Assembly (NCBI RefSeq): GCF_007431345.1
Contig: NZ_CP041730.1
Coordinates: forward strand, 3,720,001 to 3,784,000
Direction of reading: 5' to 3'
Source of the DNA: Chitinimonas arctica
GTDB lineage: Bacteria; Pseudomonadota; Gammaproteobacteria; Burkholderiales; Chitinimonadaceae
Length of the DNA: 64,000 nt
The notes beneath the pieces were generated by a model, which did not search any database, was not told where the DNA came from, and saw only the letters and a program-made list of their open reading frames with translations. This document shows, in pieces, positions 1 through 9,600 of this stretch (its first letter is position 1; the number at the start of each line of letters is the position of its first letter). The translations under genes were made by a program, and so were the position numbers.

Positions 1-486
1 CGCTACGACCGCGCCGACCCCGCCGGGGTAGCGCTGCTGGCCGCCGCGCAGCAGTCGCGGGCGACGGAAGTGATCAATAACCTGCCCAAAACGTGGGATA
101 CGCTGCTGTCGCGCGAATTTGCCGGCGGCCACGACCTGTCGGGCGGCCAATGGCAGCGCCTGGCGGTCGCGCGTGGCCTCTACCGCGATGCGCCGCTGGT
201 CATCTGGGACGAACCGACTGCACCGCTGGATGCCAAGGCCGAACACGCCGTCTATGAGTCGCTACGGCAGCTGGCCAGCCGGCGCACGGTGATCCTGATT
301 ACCCACCGGCTCGCCAGCGTGCGCAATGCAGACCGCATTTACTTCCTGGAACGGGGCGCCCTGGTGGAAAGCGGCCGGCACGAGGAGCTCGTTGCGCTCG
401 GTGGGCGGTATGCGGAGCTTTATGAGCTACAGAGTCGCTTGAACGGTTTGGAACAAGCTTCGCCTCAGCCGGCCGTCCAGGCCTAG
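1..486 (+). CDS. ABC exporter ATP-binding domain, 3' end only
   Basis: The reading frame is open from the first base of the window, so the N-terminal part (membrane domain if fused, and Walker A) lies outside. The 161 visible residues hold the back half of an ABC nucleotide-binding domain: signature LSGGQ at visible residues 46-50, Walker B LVIWDEP with catalytic Glu at about 71, D-loop, and the H-loop histidine in LITHR at about 102. The tail resembles ABC exporters (type-I, MsbA/peptide-exporter-like). It hydrolyses ATP to drive export at the inner membrane; the substrate cannot be inferred. Its stop overlaps the 3' end of the opposite-strand gene by 4 bases. The family is clear, the specific role is not. 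Confidence 0.9.
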   Translation, partial: RYDRADPAGVALLAAAQQSRATEVINNLPKTWDTLLSREFAGGHDLSGGQWQRLAVARGLYRDAPLVIWDEPTAPLDAKAEHAVYESLRQLASRRTVILITHRLASVRNADRIYFLERGALVESGRHEELVALGGRYAELYELQSRLNGLEQASPQPAVQA

Positions 487-1400
487 TTGCTTGCCATCTT
501 TTGTTCGCATGGCTGCCTTTCCGAGCTTGCTGAGGTCGGCACCGACATCAATGCGCCGCGTAGCGTCCGCAAAATGCTGCGGCCACAGTTTTCCATCAGC
601 AGTTCGCCGCGCTCAATCCGTTCCGAACTACCTTCCCGATAACGAACGGACTTTTGCGTGCCGCTGCCCTTGGCCATCATGCCGGCGATATCCGCCAAGG
701 CTAAATCCAGCGACTGGGCCAGCAGTGCTGCGCTTTCGGTTTTCAACCGTTCGCCACCCTGGCCATTCCATTGTTCGTCCAAGCCATCGCCGCTCAGCGC
801 CGAGGAAACCACCCTGACCGTCACCTGGTAGGCATCCTTATCGTCCATGCCTGGCGGAACGACCGCGACCAGGTTGTCCAGCACCAGGCTGCGCTTGTCC
901 TGGGTCATAAAGAAGGCGGGTACGCTGGCAACGCGCCAGTCCTTGCCGGCCGACTCGTCGATACTCGCCAGACGGCGCTGGCTGCCACTGGTGGTCTTGG
1001 CCAAGGCAAGCCGCATCAGCTCGCTATGCTGGAAACCTCCCAGCACATCGGCAAAAGGCTTCAGCACCACGTCGGCCTCTTGCTGCAGCTTGGTCTTTTG
1101 CGCCCGCTTGGTGGCATCGGTCACCAAGGCGTGCGTGAGGATAGCCGCGAAGAAGCCGGCGGCACCGGCACCGCCGGTTGGGTAGAGTATGTGGCTCTGG
1201 CCCACACCTGCCGCGTCCATATTGACCCTGCCGCCGAATTGAACCGGCTCGTCCTTGGGCAGCACCAGTGCCCAGGACATCTCTTGTAAAACCGGCTTCG
1301 GTAGATTGACCGGCACCGCATCGGCCGCAAAGCCGGTTTGCGCGCATAGCAAGGCCAATAGTGCGGTGAAGCGCCTTACGTTTCGTATTGTTCGCAACAT
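483..1400 (-). CDS. exported protein of unknown function
   Basis: The product is 305 residues from the ATG at 1400, which is preferred to a start 17 codons upstream because it puts a basic n-region and hydrophobic core (LLALLCAQTGFA) at the N-terminus, a typical Sec signal peptide. A glycine/alanine-rich hydrophobic stretch follows (about residues 70-95) and could be a membrane-associated segment. No family was recognised. It lies 64 bases downstream of a lipoprotein gene on the same strand, so the two are probably co-transcribed and act together in the envelope. It converges on the ABC gene with a 4-base overlap. Confidence 0.6.
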   Translation of the reverse strand: MLRTIRNVRRFTALLALLCAQTGFAADAVPVNLPKPVLQEMSWALVLPKDEPVQFGGRVNMDAAGVGQSHILYPTGGAGAAGFFAAILTHALVTDATKRAQKTKLQQEADVVLKPFADVLGGFQHSELMRLALAKTTSGSQRRLASIDESAGKDWRVASVPAFFMTQDKRSLVLDNLVAVVPPGMDDKDAYQVTVRVVSSALSGDGLDEQWNGQGGERLKTESAALLAQSLDLALADIAGMMAKGSGTQKSVRYREGSSERIERGELLMENCGRSILRTLRGALMSVPTSASSERQPCEQKMASN

Positions 1401-1464
1401 AGGGGAAACGTTCCTGAGTTCGATTGGGCACTGGGGCCAGGCGTGGCGCATAGCCCCATTTCGC

Positions 1465-2157
1465 TTAGTTGGCGAGCGGCTTCAGAAAGGCGTCCTTGCC
1501 TGCTTCCACGACCTGGTAATAGGCATTGGTCAGGCCAGGAAAGGCGGGGGCTTCATCCCAGGCGCCTTCACTGCTTTTAACGATATTGACGGGGGCGAAC
1601 CATTCGTAGGAATTGTTGCTGAGGTTGACCAGGTAGCCGAACCCCAACATCACCGCCTTGGGATCGCTGCTGGGGATGTAGGACGAGTAAGGCCGCTGCA
1701 TGCCCAGGAACTGGATGTCGAATACGAAGAGCTTGTCCACGCCGTACTTGGCCTTGAGTGCCGCAAAATCCTTGGGCGACTGGTTGGGGCCCTTCTGCGA
1801 TGCGGAGGGCAGGTCGTCCACCACCAGCGGCTCCTCGATGATCACCGCTTCGGCACCCTTCTTACGGATCAACTCCGCCGCTTGCTGCTTCAGCTTGGGT
1901 AGATCCTCCGGGCCAAGCGTCTTGGTGTGCGTTGTCAGCTTGGAATTGGCCACGCTGGCCGCCGCGAGACAAAGCAAGCAGCCCGCCCCCGGGAAGTCGG
2001 TATTCGCGGCCGGCAACGCGCTCATCGCCACACCGATCCGGCCACCTTGGGCGGACAGGGTATTGGGAGCCATGGGTACCGGCAATTGGGGTGCTACGGC
2101 ACAGCCCGTCAACAGCGCAGCGAGGGTGGCGAGGGTGGCTACAAGGCGAAACTTCAT
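1465..2157 (-). CDS. putative lipoprotein
   Basis: This 230-residue protein has a lipoprotein signal peptide with lipobox LLTGC (Cys19), so it should be lipidated and anchored in the inner or outer membrane. The mature part contains a CLLCLA cysteine pair near residue 60 and a mixed alpha/beta body (PLVVDDLP, KLFVFDIQFLG) but no catalytic motif I can name. It is the first gene of a two-gene unit with the exported protein downstream. The function is unknown. Confidence 0.7.
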   Translation of the reverse strand: MKFRLVATLATLAALLTGCAVAPQLPVPMAPNTLSAQGGRIGVAMSALPAANTDFPGAGCLLCLAAASVANSKLTTHTKTLGPEDLPKLKQQAAELIRKKGAEAVIIEEPLVVDDLPSASQKGPNQSPKDFAALKAKYGVDKLFVFDIQFLGMQRPYSSYIPSSDPKAVMLGFGYLVNLSNNSYEWFAPVNIVKSSEGAWDEAPAFPGLTNAYYQVVEAGKDAFLKPLAN

Positions 2158-2489
2158 AAAACTTCCTATTCAAATGGAGAAATTGCACAGATGGGCAAAA
2201 TTGCGCGGGGCGCATGGTATCCACGTACAGAAGGTCTGGGGATTTAAGGGAACACGTGCAGAAAAATCTGTTGTGCTTTCATCCTCGGCCCTGCAGGGCG
2301 CTTGACGCGGGGCTGAACATCAGTTAATTCGAACATGATTATGCTAAGTAAATATTACTTCGCCTGCGGCAACGCCACGCCTGCTTTTTCGGCATGCTGG
2401 CGCCGACAGTAATTTAGCTATCCCGCATATTCTTCTTGCGCAAATATCCAGTAATGTTTAAATTTCCAGAAAATACTGGAAATTGAAAA
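2158..2489. other. intergenic, divergent promoter region
   Basis: This 332-base gap separates the leftward lipoprotein operon from the rightward cyd operon. It is AT-rich from about 2320 on. It holds a 15-base palindrome AAGTAA-ATA-TTACTT (2346-2360) and the 24-base palindrome described separately at 2461-2484. I saw no coding sequence. Confidence 0.5.
2461..2484. promoter_or_regulatory. perfect palindrome, probable autoregulatory operator
   Basis: AATTTCCAG (2461-2469) and CTGGAAATT (2476-2484) are exact inverted repeats around a 6-base spacer. The right arm ends 5 bases before the ATG of the GbsR/MarR-like regulator and supplies the only plausible Shine-Dalgarno (GGA, 2478-2480). A bound dimer would therefore cover the start of the regulator-cydPABX operon. 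That it is the regulator's own site is inference from position and symmetry. Confidence 0.6.
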
Positions 2490-3062
2490 ATGGAACTGAC
2501 TCCGCTGGCCGAACGCTTTGTCCGCCACTTTGGCGAAATGGGCTCCCGTTGGGGGGTGAACCGTACCGTGGGGCAGATCTATGCCTTGCTGTATATCAGC
2601 GGTAGACCGCTCAATGCCGATGAGATCGGTGAAACGCTGGTCTTTTCCCGCTCCAACGTCGGTATCGGCATCAAGGAGCTGCAGGCTTGGCGTCTGGTCA
2701 AGCTGGTCCATCTGCCCGGTGACCGGCGCGACTACTTCGAACCGCCCAAGGATGTGTGGGAAATCTTCCGGGTGCTGATGGAAGAGCGGCGCCGGCGCGA
2801 AATCGAACCGACCCTTTCCATGTTGCGCGAAGCCTTGCTCGAAAACCCCGACAACGAGGCCGACAAGGTGGCGCAGGCGCGCATGCGCGAGATGCATGAG
2901 TTGATCGAACTGACGACCAGCTGGCTGGACGATGTGCAGCGCCTGTCGCCGGAAACCGTGGTGCGGCTGATGCAACTGGGTGCCAAGGTACAGAAAGTGC
3001 TGGAGTTCGCCGACAAGCTCAAATTTGGTGGTCGTGATAATGGAGAAGGTGGGCCCCGATGA
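2490..3062 (+). CDS. GbsR/MarR-type transcriptional regulator
   Basis: This 190-residue winged-helix protein is of the GbsR/MarR type. The HTH lies at about residues 30-75 (PLNADEIGETLVFSRSNVGIGIKELQAWRLVK), followed by a wing (LPGDRRDYFEPP) and a long helical C-terminal dimerisation region. The coding end overlaps the next gene by 4 bases (ATGA), so regulator and cytochrome bd genes form one operon. This makes it the likely controller of the oxidase, acting through the palindrome at 2461-2484. Relatives in betaproteobacteria sit in the same position before cydAB. The inducing signal is unknown. Confidence 0.85.
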   Translation: MELTPLAERFVRHFGEMGSRWGVNRTVGQIYALLYISGRPLNADEIGETLVFSRSNVGIGIKELQAWRLVKLVHLPGDRRDYFEPPKDVWEIFRVLMEERRRREIEPTLSMLREALLENPDNEADKVAQARMREMHELIELTTSWLDDVQRLSPETVVRLMQLGAKVQKVLEFADKLKFGGRDNGEGGPR

Positions 3063-3304
3063 AATTGGCGCGATTTCGCATACCGCTGCGTCTGTTCGGC
3101 TGGAAGATCACCGAGCGTAACCGCTTCAGGCTGGAAATCACGGTCATCGTGCTGCTCAAGCTGATCCTGCTCTATACAGCCAAGCGCCTGTGGTTCAGCG
3201 AGCCGGTCGCCCACCATATGCGGGTCGAACCGCAGCGGATAGAACAGCAATTCTTCGGCCCCTCTGCCGACAAACCCCATTCTGTTACTGGAGCACCCTC
3301 ATGA
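3059..3304 (+). CDS. cydP: cytochrome bd oxidase putative small subunit CydP
   Basis: This 81-residue protein has a basic N-terminus (RIPLRLFGWKITERNR), a single membrane helix (VIVLLKLILLYTAKRLWF) and a polar tail, as in the CydP family found ahead of cydAB in many proteobacteria. Start and stop overlap both neighbours (ATGA at each side), so it is translationally coupled to the regulator and to cydA. It probably stabilises or modulates the quinol oxidase in the inner membrane; the family role is only partly defined experimentally. Confidence 0.8.
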   Translation: MKLARFRIPLRLFGWKITERNRFRLEITVIVLLKLILLYTAKRLWFSEPVAHHMRVEPQRIEQQFFGPSADKPHSVTGAPS

Positions 3305-4878
3305 TCTCACCCGATGACGTCGTCACGCTCTCGCGCCTGCAGTTCGCGATGACGGCGATGTTCCACTTCCTGTTCGTGCCGCTCACGCTGGGCCTGAGCT
3401 GGATTCTGGTGATCTGCGAAGCGGTCTATGTCATGACCGGCCAGCAGGTCTACAAGGACATGACCCGCTTCTGGGGCAAACTGTTCGGCATCAACTTCGC
3501 CATGGGCGTGGCCACCGGGCTGACGCTGGAATTCCAGTTCGGTACCAATTGGGCCTATTACTCGCATTACGTGGGCGATATCTTCGGGGTACCGCTGGCG
3601 ATCGAAGGCATGATGGCCTTCTTCCTGGAATCGACCTTTATCGGCTTGTTCTTTTTCGGTTGGGACCGGCTGTCGAAGGTCAAGCATCTGCTGGTGACCA
3701 GCCTGTTGGCCTTGGGTACCAACCTCTCGGCGCTGTGGATCCTGGTCGCCAACGGCTGGATGCAGAACCCGGTGGGCGCCGCCTTCAATCCGGTCACCAT
3801 GCGGATGGAGCTGGTGAATCTGGGCGAGGTGTTTTTCAATCCGGTGGCCCAGGTGAAGTTCGTCCACACCGTGGCGGCCGGCTATGTGTGCGGGGCCATG
3901 TTCGTGCTGGGCATCTCTGCTTTTTATCTGCTGAAAGCCCGCGATACCGGTTTCGCCATCCGTTCTTTTGCCGTGGCGGCGGGCTTCGGCCTGGCCTCCT
4001 CGCTCTCGGTGATCGTGCTGGGCGACGAGTCGGGCTATACCACCGGCGAAGTGCAAAAGGTCAAGCTGGCCGCCATCGAAGCCGAATGGGAAACCCATCC
4101 GGCTCCAGCCGGCATCACCGTGTTCGGTTGGCCGAATCAAGCCGAGCAACGTACCGACTACGAGGTGAAGATACCTTATCTGCTGGGCTTGATCGCCACC
4201 CGCTCGATCGACGAGCCGGTGATCGGCATCAAGGACCTGAAGAAGGACCATGAGCAGCGCATTCGCCGTGGCATCCATGCTTATGCGGCGCTGGTCAAGC
4301 TGAAGGCCGGCGATAAGTCGGCAGAAACGCGCGAGCAGTTCGATATCTACGGCCGCGACCTCGGGTTTGGCCTGCTGCTGAAGAAGTACACGCCGCGGGT
4401 GGTGGATGCCACCGAAGCGCAGATCGCCAAAGCGGTGGACGACACCATTCCGCGCGTTGCACCCTTGTTTTGGTCGTTCCGCATCATGGTGGCGCTGGGC
4501 ATCCTGTTCCTGTTTATTTTCTCCTGCAGCTTCTGGTTCCTTATCCGTCGGCGTCTGGCGCCGCAGCGCTGGCTGCTCAAACTGTGTGTGCTGGCGATTC
4601 CCTTGCCCTGGGTCGCCATCGAAATGGGCTGGTTCGTGGCCGAGTATGGCCGGCAGCCCTGGAGCATCAGCGGCATCCTGCCTACCCATCTATCGGTCTC
4701 CAGCGTGGATGCCGGGCAGGTCTGGTTCAGTTTGATAGGCATCGGCCTGATCTACTTCCTGCTGTTCCTGGTCGAGATGTTCCTGATGCTGAAATACATC
4801 CGGCTGGGACCGGCCAGCCTGGCCACGGGCCGCTACCACGGCGAAACGCCGGCAGTCGAAGGAGTGGGTCATGCTTGA
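3301..4878 (+). CDS. cydA: cytochrome bd ubiquinol oxidase subunit I
   Basis: CydA oxidises quinol and carries haems b558, b595 and d in the inner membrane, reducing O2 to water with a high oxygen affinity. The 525-residue product matches the usual length. Visible hallmarks are the N-terminal RLQFAMTAMFHFLFVP with the haem-ligand His22, multiple membrane helices, the Q-loop start GWPNQAEQRTDYE near residue 276, and the GRQPW motif near residue 450. A longer frame exists upstream, but the ATG at 3301 overlaps the cydP stop and gives the canonical N-terminus. The end overlaps cydB by 8 bases. Expression under low oxygen or respiratory stress is expected from the family. Confidence 0.97.
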   Translation: MISPDDVVTLSRLQFAMTAMFHFLFVPLTLGLSWILVICEAVYVMTGQQVYKDMTRFWGKLFGINFAMGVATGLTLEFQFGTNWAYYSHYVGDIFGVPLAIEGMMAFFLESTFIGLFFFGWDRLSKVKHLLVTSLLALGTNLSALWILVANGWMQNPVGAAFNPVTMRMELVNLGEVFFNPVAQVKFVHTVAAGYVCGAMFVLGISAFYLLKARDTGFAIRSFAVAAGFGLASSLSVIVLGDESGYTTGEVQKVKLAAIEAEWETHPAPAGITVFGWPNQAEQRTDYEVKIPYLLGLIATRSIDEPVIGIKDLKKDHEQRIRRGIHAYAALVKLKAGDKSAETREQFDIYGRDLGFGLLLKKYTPRVVDATEAQIAKAVDDTIPRVAPLFWSFRIMVALGILFLFIFSCSFWFLIRRRLAPQRWLLKLCVLAIPLPWVAIEMGWFVAEYGRQPWSISGILPTHLSVSSVDAGQVWFSLIGIGLIYFLLFLVEMFLMLKYIRLGPASLATGRYHGETPAVEGVGHA

Positions 4879-6007
4879 TTACGAGACGCTCAAGCTGGTG
4901 TGGTGGGGGCTGATCGCCACCCTGCTGCTGGGCTTTGCCCTGACCGATGGTTTCGATATGGGGGTGGGCATGCTGCTGCCCTTCGTGGGACGCAATGACG
5001 AAGAACGGCGGGTTGCCATCAATACCGTCGGCCCTACCTGGGAGGGCAACCAGGTCTGGCTGGTGCTGTCCGGCGGCGCCATCTTCGCGGCCTGGCCGCT
5101 GGTTTACGCGGCCGGATTCTCGGTCTTGTACGTGGCGCTGATCCTGACCTTGTTCGCGCTGTTCCTGCGACCGGTCGGATTCGACTATCGCGGCAAGCTG
5201 GCCGACCCGCGCTGGCGCAGCGTATGGGATTGGGCCTTGTTCACCGGCGGCTTTGTGCCCAGCCTGGTCTTCGGCATTGCCATCGGCAATCTGTTCGTCG
5301 GCCTGCCGTTCCGCTTCGACGACAGCATGCGGGTGACTTACGGCGGCGGCTTCCTGGACCTGTTCAACCCCTTCGGCGTGTACTGTGGCCTGGTCTCCGT
5401 CGCCATGCTGGCATTGCACGGCGCCAGCTACCTGATGCTGCGTACCGAAGGGGAGGTTTGGCGGCGGGCCCGTCGATTCGCCATGGTGCTGGGCGTACTC
5501 AATGCCTTGCTGTTCGGCTTGGGCGGCTGGTGGCTGGGGCGAATGGACGGTTTGCAGATACTGGCGCAAGGCGACATCGGTACCGCGCTGTCTCCCCTGG
5601 GCAAGACCGTCGGCCATGCCCCGGGCGCCTGGCTGGCCAATTACGGCCGCTGGGCAGGCTTGGCCGCCGTGCCCGCCGCCGGCATCGCGGCAGCCCTGCT
5701 ATCCGTCGCAGCGGCTTGGCGTGGATGGCGTTGGCCGGTATTCCTGGCCAGCTGCGTCAATTGCTGCGCCATCATCCTGACCGCCGGACTGTCGCTGTTC
5801 CCCTTCGTGCTGCCGTCCAGCATCGATCCGGCCAGCAGCCTGACTGCCTGGGACGCCGTTTCCAGCCATAAGACCCTGCAGGTGATGCTGCTGCTGACCG
5901 TGGTACTGCTGCCCATCGTCATCGGCTACACCAGCTGGGTCTATCGCGTGCTGCGCGGCCCGGTCACGGTCGAAAAGATCCGCCGCGAAACCCATACCGC
6001 TTATTGA
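4871..6007 (+). CDS. cydB: cytochrome bd ubiquinol oxidase subunit II
   Basis: CydB is the second integral subunit of the bd oxidase; 378 residues, as expected. It begins MLDYETLKLVWWGLIATLLLGFALTDGFD, with the conserved GFALTDGFDMG segment, then GPTWEGNQVWLV and about eight further membrane helices, ending with the typical helix before a basic tail. Its ATG lies inside the last codons of cydA, so translation is coupled. It is followed after 15 bases by cydX. No abnormal feature was seen. Confidence 0.97.
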   Translation: MLDYETLKLVWWGLIATLLLGFALTDGFDMGVGMLLPFVGRNDEERRVAINTVGPTWEGNQVWLVLSGGAIFAAWPLVYAAGFSVLYVALILTLFALFLRPVGFDYRGKLADPRWRSVWDWALFTGGFVPSLVFGIAIGNLFVGLPFRFDDSMRVTYGGGFLDLFNPFGVYCGLVSVAMLALHGASYLMLRTEGEVWRRARRFAMVLGVLNALLFGLGGWWLGRMDGLQILAQGDIGTALSPLGKTVGHAPGAWLANYGRWAGLAAVPAAGIAAALLSVAAAWRGWRWPVFLASCVNCCAIILTAGLSLFPFVLPSSIDPASSLTAWDAVSSHKTLQVMLLLTVVLLPIVIGYTSWVYRVLRGPVTVEKIRRETHTAY

Positions 6008-6022
6008 AACAAGGACACTGCA

Positions 6023-6178
6023 ATGTGGTATTTCACCTGGATATTGGGCCTGGGCCTGGCGCTCGCCTTCGGCATCATCAACGTGATGTGGCTGGAGTCG
6101 AACTACGCCTTCGGCAGCCGCGACGCGGACAAGACCCGCAGGCGATTCGAAAAATATCGCGAAACGCCCGAGGCGTAG
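6023..6178 (+). CDS. cydX: cytochrome bd oxidase small subunit CydX
   Basis: This 51-codon gene begins with MWYFTWILGLGLALAFGI, the signature of CydX, followed by NVMWLE and a charged C-terminal tail. CydX is a single-helix subunit that stabilises the haem d site of CydAB. A good Shine-Dalgarno (AAGGA, 6011-6015) lies 7 bases upstream of the ATG. The tail (residues 30-51) is longer and more basic than in the 37-residue E. coli protein, which is common in betaproteobacteria. Confidence 0.93.
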   Translation: MWYFTWILGLGLALAFGIINVMWLESNYAFGSRDADKTRRRFEKYRETPEA

Positions 6179-6204
6179 CCCCGGCCGTATGCCGTGATCA
6201 AGCG

Positions 6205-6228
6205 CGGCGACGTCAAGGAGCGTCGCCG
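6205..6228 (+). terminator. hairpin after cydX, possible terminator
   Basis: CGGCGACG (6205-6212) pairs with CGTCGCCG (6221-6228) across an 8-base loop. It stands 27 bases after the cydX stop and before the convergent gene. There is no T-run, so termination is only suggested. Confidence 0.35.
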
Positions 6229-6246
6229 TCGCGTGGAATCGCCGAA

Positions 6247-6525
6247 CTAGATGCCTTGCGGCAGTTCGCGCCCCAAGGCCTTCCATTCCTTATAGGCGCA
6301 CCAGCGCGACTCGCCCACCAGCTTGATGCTGTAGTGTTTGAAGACTTCTTCGGCCTTATGCACGACCTTGACGATGGTAATGATGGTGCCGTTCGGCGCA
6401 GCCTGGTACCTGGCCGTTGCCGCTCGCTTGGCGCCGATCAGGGTACTGGCGTTGCACGCCTCGAAGGCGGAGCCGTTCACGCTGATGCCGTAGCTGATAC
6501 TTGCTTCCATGCTGCTTGCTTCCAT
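6247..6525 (-). CDS. small protein of unknown function
   Basis: A 92-residue protein (start at 6525) or 87 residues (start at 6510). The two candidate starts lie in a 15-base tandem duplication that gives MEASS-MEAS; the copy at 6510 has a GGAAG Shine-Dalgarno 8 bases before it, supplied by the upstream copy. The body (SISYGISVNGSAFEA...ITIVKVVHKAEEVFKHYSI, split here) looks like a compact alpha/beta domain with a tryptophan-rich end. No family recognised. It lies downstream of the RND pump genes on the same strand but 127 bases away. Confidence 0.5.
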   Translation of the reverse strand: MEASSMEASISYGISVNGSAFEACNASTLIGAKRAATARYQAAPNGTIITIVKVVHKAEEVFKHYSIKLVGESRWCAYKEWKALGRELPQGI

Positions 6526-6651
6526 GCGGCCCGCTGATCCGGCCGGACGATTGAGGGTTGAGTAGGGCCGTATTATGCCGTCCAGCGCGCTGCAATTGCG
6601 TGAAATTACTGTTAGTCGAATGCGGAAAGGCAGGAAGTAGCCTTTCTGCAT

Positions 6652-9600
6652 TCAATAAAGCGGCCGTTCAGCCGCAGGCCGGCATGCCACGCGCACCGCC
6701 AGCCACCCCAGCAGGTCATCCACATACGTAAACACAACCGGGATGACCAGCAGGCTCAACAGGGTCGAAGTGAGCAGCCCGCCCAGCACCGTGATCGCCA
6801 TCGGCGCCCGGAAGCTGGGATCGGCGCCCAATCCGCAGGCGATCGGCAGCATGCCGGCCGCCATGGCCAGGGTGGTCATCAGGATAGGCCGCGCGCGTTT
6901 GTGACAGGCATCGCGCAAGGCATCCCGGCGGGCCATGCCATGTTCGCGCCGCGCCATCACCGCGTATTCCACCAGCAGTATGGCGTTCTTGGTCACCACC
7001 CCCATCAGCATCAGCAGACCGATAATGGCCGGCATGGAGAAGCTATTGCCGGTGAGCAGCAGGGCCAGAAAGGCGCCACCAAGGCTCAATGGCAAGGCCG
7101 CCAGGATCGTGACCGGTTGCAGGAAGTCATGGAACAGCAAGACCAGCACGATATAGATGCACAGGATGCCGACCAGCATGGCCACGCCAAAGCTGCCGAA
7201 CAGTTCGGCCATGCGTTCGGCATCGCCGGCCGCTTGCTGCGACACCCCGGCCGGCAGTGTTTGCAGGGACGGTAGGCTATTCGCTTCGCGCATCACCTCG
7301 CCCATATTGCGGCTGCCCAGCTCCAGTTCGATGGTGGCCTGGCGCTGCCTATCGCGCCGCTTGATCTGGCTGGGGCTGCTTGCCATGCTGATCTCGGCCA
7401 CGCTGGCCAAGCTCACCTCGCCCTTGGCGCCGGCAATGCGCAACTGGCCCAGGGCATCGAGATCCTGGCGGGCGGCATCGGCCAGCCTGACCCGTATGTC
7501 GATCTGCCGCTGTGGCAGCTTGAGCTTGGCCAGGTTGGCGGAATAGTCGCCATGGGTCGCCATGCGCACCGCCGTGGCCAGAGCTTGGCTGGTCACGCCC
7601 AGCTCGGCGGCGCGGGCATAGTCCGGTTTGATCTGGATTTCCGGCCGCTGCACGGCGCTGGCGGGCGTGACCGTGCCTATGCCCTTTAGGCCGCGCAGGT
7701 CTCGCGCCACCGTGCCGGCGGCTTTTTCCAGGGTCTCGGCATCGTCGCCGACCAAGGTCAACTGCAGGGTTTCTCCGCTATTGGCACCGCCCACACTGAC
7801 GCGGGCGCCGGCCAGGGGCTTGAGCGCTGCGCGTATCTTCGCTTCCACGCTGGCCTGCGAGTAGGAACGCTCGCTGCGCGGGGTCAGGTTCAGGGTCAGG
7901 CTGGCGCGGCGCACATCGCTGCTGCCGCCACTGTCCTCCGGCCCGCCGCTACCGGCATCGCTGCTGCCTACGGTGGCGAACACCTGTTTGACATCGCCCA
8001 GGGGCGCCAGCAGGGTGTGCGCCTGGTCCACCAGCTTGCGGGTATCGGCCAGGCGGCTGCCCGGCGCCAGTTCGAGGGTGACCTGGGTCTGGCTCTGGTC
8101 ATTGGCCGGCACAAAGCCGGTAGGCAAGAGCGGCACCAGGGCCAAGGAAGCGATAAAGAAGCCGCATGCCAGGGCCATGGTGGACTTGCGGTGGGCCATG
8201 CACCAGTCCACCCAACCCAGGTAGCGGCGCATCAAGGGACCGTCGTGCTCGCCGTGGCTGGCGGGTTTGAGCAGATAGGCGGCCAGCATGGGTGTCAGCA
8301 GCCGTGCCACCAGCAGCGAAGCCAGTACCGCTGCCGCCGCGGTCAGGCCGAACTGGCGAAAAAACTTGCCGGAGATGCCACTCATAAAGGCGGTGGGCAG
8401 GAACACGGCCACCAGGGCCAGGGTGGTGGCGACCACCGCCAAGCCGATTTCGTCGGCGGCTTCCCGCGCGGCTTGCAGCGGCGTCTTGCCCATGCGCAGA
8501 TGGCGGACGATATTCTCCACTTCGACGATGGCGTCATCCACCAGGATGCCGATCACCAAGGCCAGCGACAGCAGGGTCAGCACATTCAGGCTGAAACCCA
8601 GGTAATGCATGACCGCGAAGGTCGGCAGGATGGACAGCGGCAGGGCGGTGGCGGCCACCACGGTGGCGCGCCAGTCGCGCAGGAACCAGAACACCACCAG
8701 TACGGCGAGTACGGCGCCCTCCAGCAGCAATTGCAGCGAGCCGTGGTAATTGTCCTCGATGGGTTGGACGGTGTTGTAGGCCTCGCTGATCTCGACCTGC
8801 GGAAAGCGCTGCCGCAGCTCGCTCACGGTCTGCCGCACCGCCGCGGCAACGGCTACCTCGCCGGCATCCTTGACGCGGGTGAGCTGGAAGGCGACCACGG
8901 GCTTGCCGTTCCAAAAAGCGTAGCTGCTTCGTTCGGCATGGCCATCGCGCAGCGTACCCAGTTGATCCAGCCGTACCTGCCGGCCATCGCCCAGCGGAAT
9001 GGGCAAGGCAGCCAGCTCGGCCAAGCTCCCCACCGCGCCCAGGGTGCGCAGCGATTGGCTCTGGCCGGCTACCCGGCCTTCACCGCCCGAGGCATCGCGC
9101 TGCACGGCCTTGAGCTGGGTGGCCACGGTTGCCGTGCTGATGCCCAGGCCGCCGAGGCGGGCCGGGTCCAGTTCCACCAGTACTTCGCGGCTGAGACCGC
9201 CGACGCGGCTCAGCTTGCCCACCCCGCGCGTGGCCAGCATGGCTTTACTGATCTCGTTATCGACCAGCCAGGACAACGCTTCCTCGTCCATCTGCCTGGA
9301 CTGTACCGTATAGGTCAGGATGGCGGAGCCGCTGGTGGACAGCTTGGAGACGGTGGGTGTCGCCATCTCGGCGGGCAGTGCGCTGCGCGCCGAATCGACC
9401 GCATTGCGTACCTGGTTCAGGGCTTCTTCGCCGTTTTTCTCCAGGGCGAACTGCACGCTGATGCTGACCGACCCGTCGGTAATGGTGCTGTTGATATGTT
9501 CGACCCCGCCCAGGGCGGCCAACTGGTCTTCCAGCTTGCGCGCCACCTCGGTTTCCAATTGGGCTGGCGCCGCGCCTTCCAGCGTGGCGTTGACCATGAC

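Noticed and set aside
3307..4689. 460-codon open frame opposite cydA
   Set aside because: Antisense to cydA, biased composition, no ribosome site.
4727..5617. 296-codon open frame opposite cydB
   Set aside because: Antisense to a conserved gene; Gln/Gly/Ala-rich reverse-frame composition.
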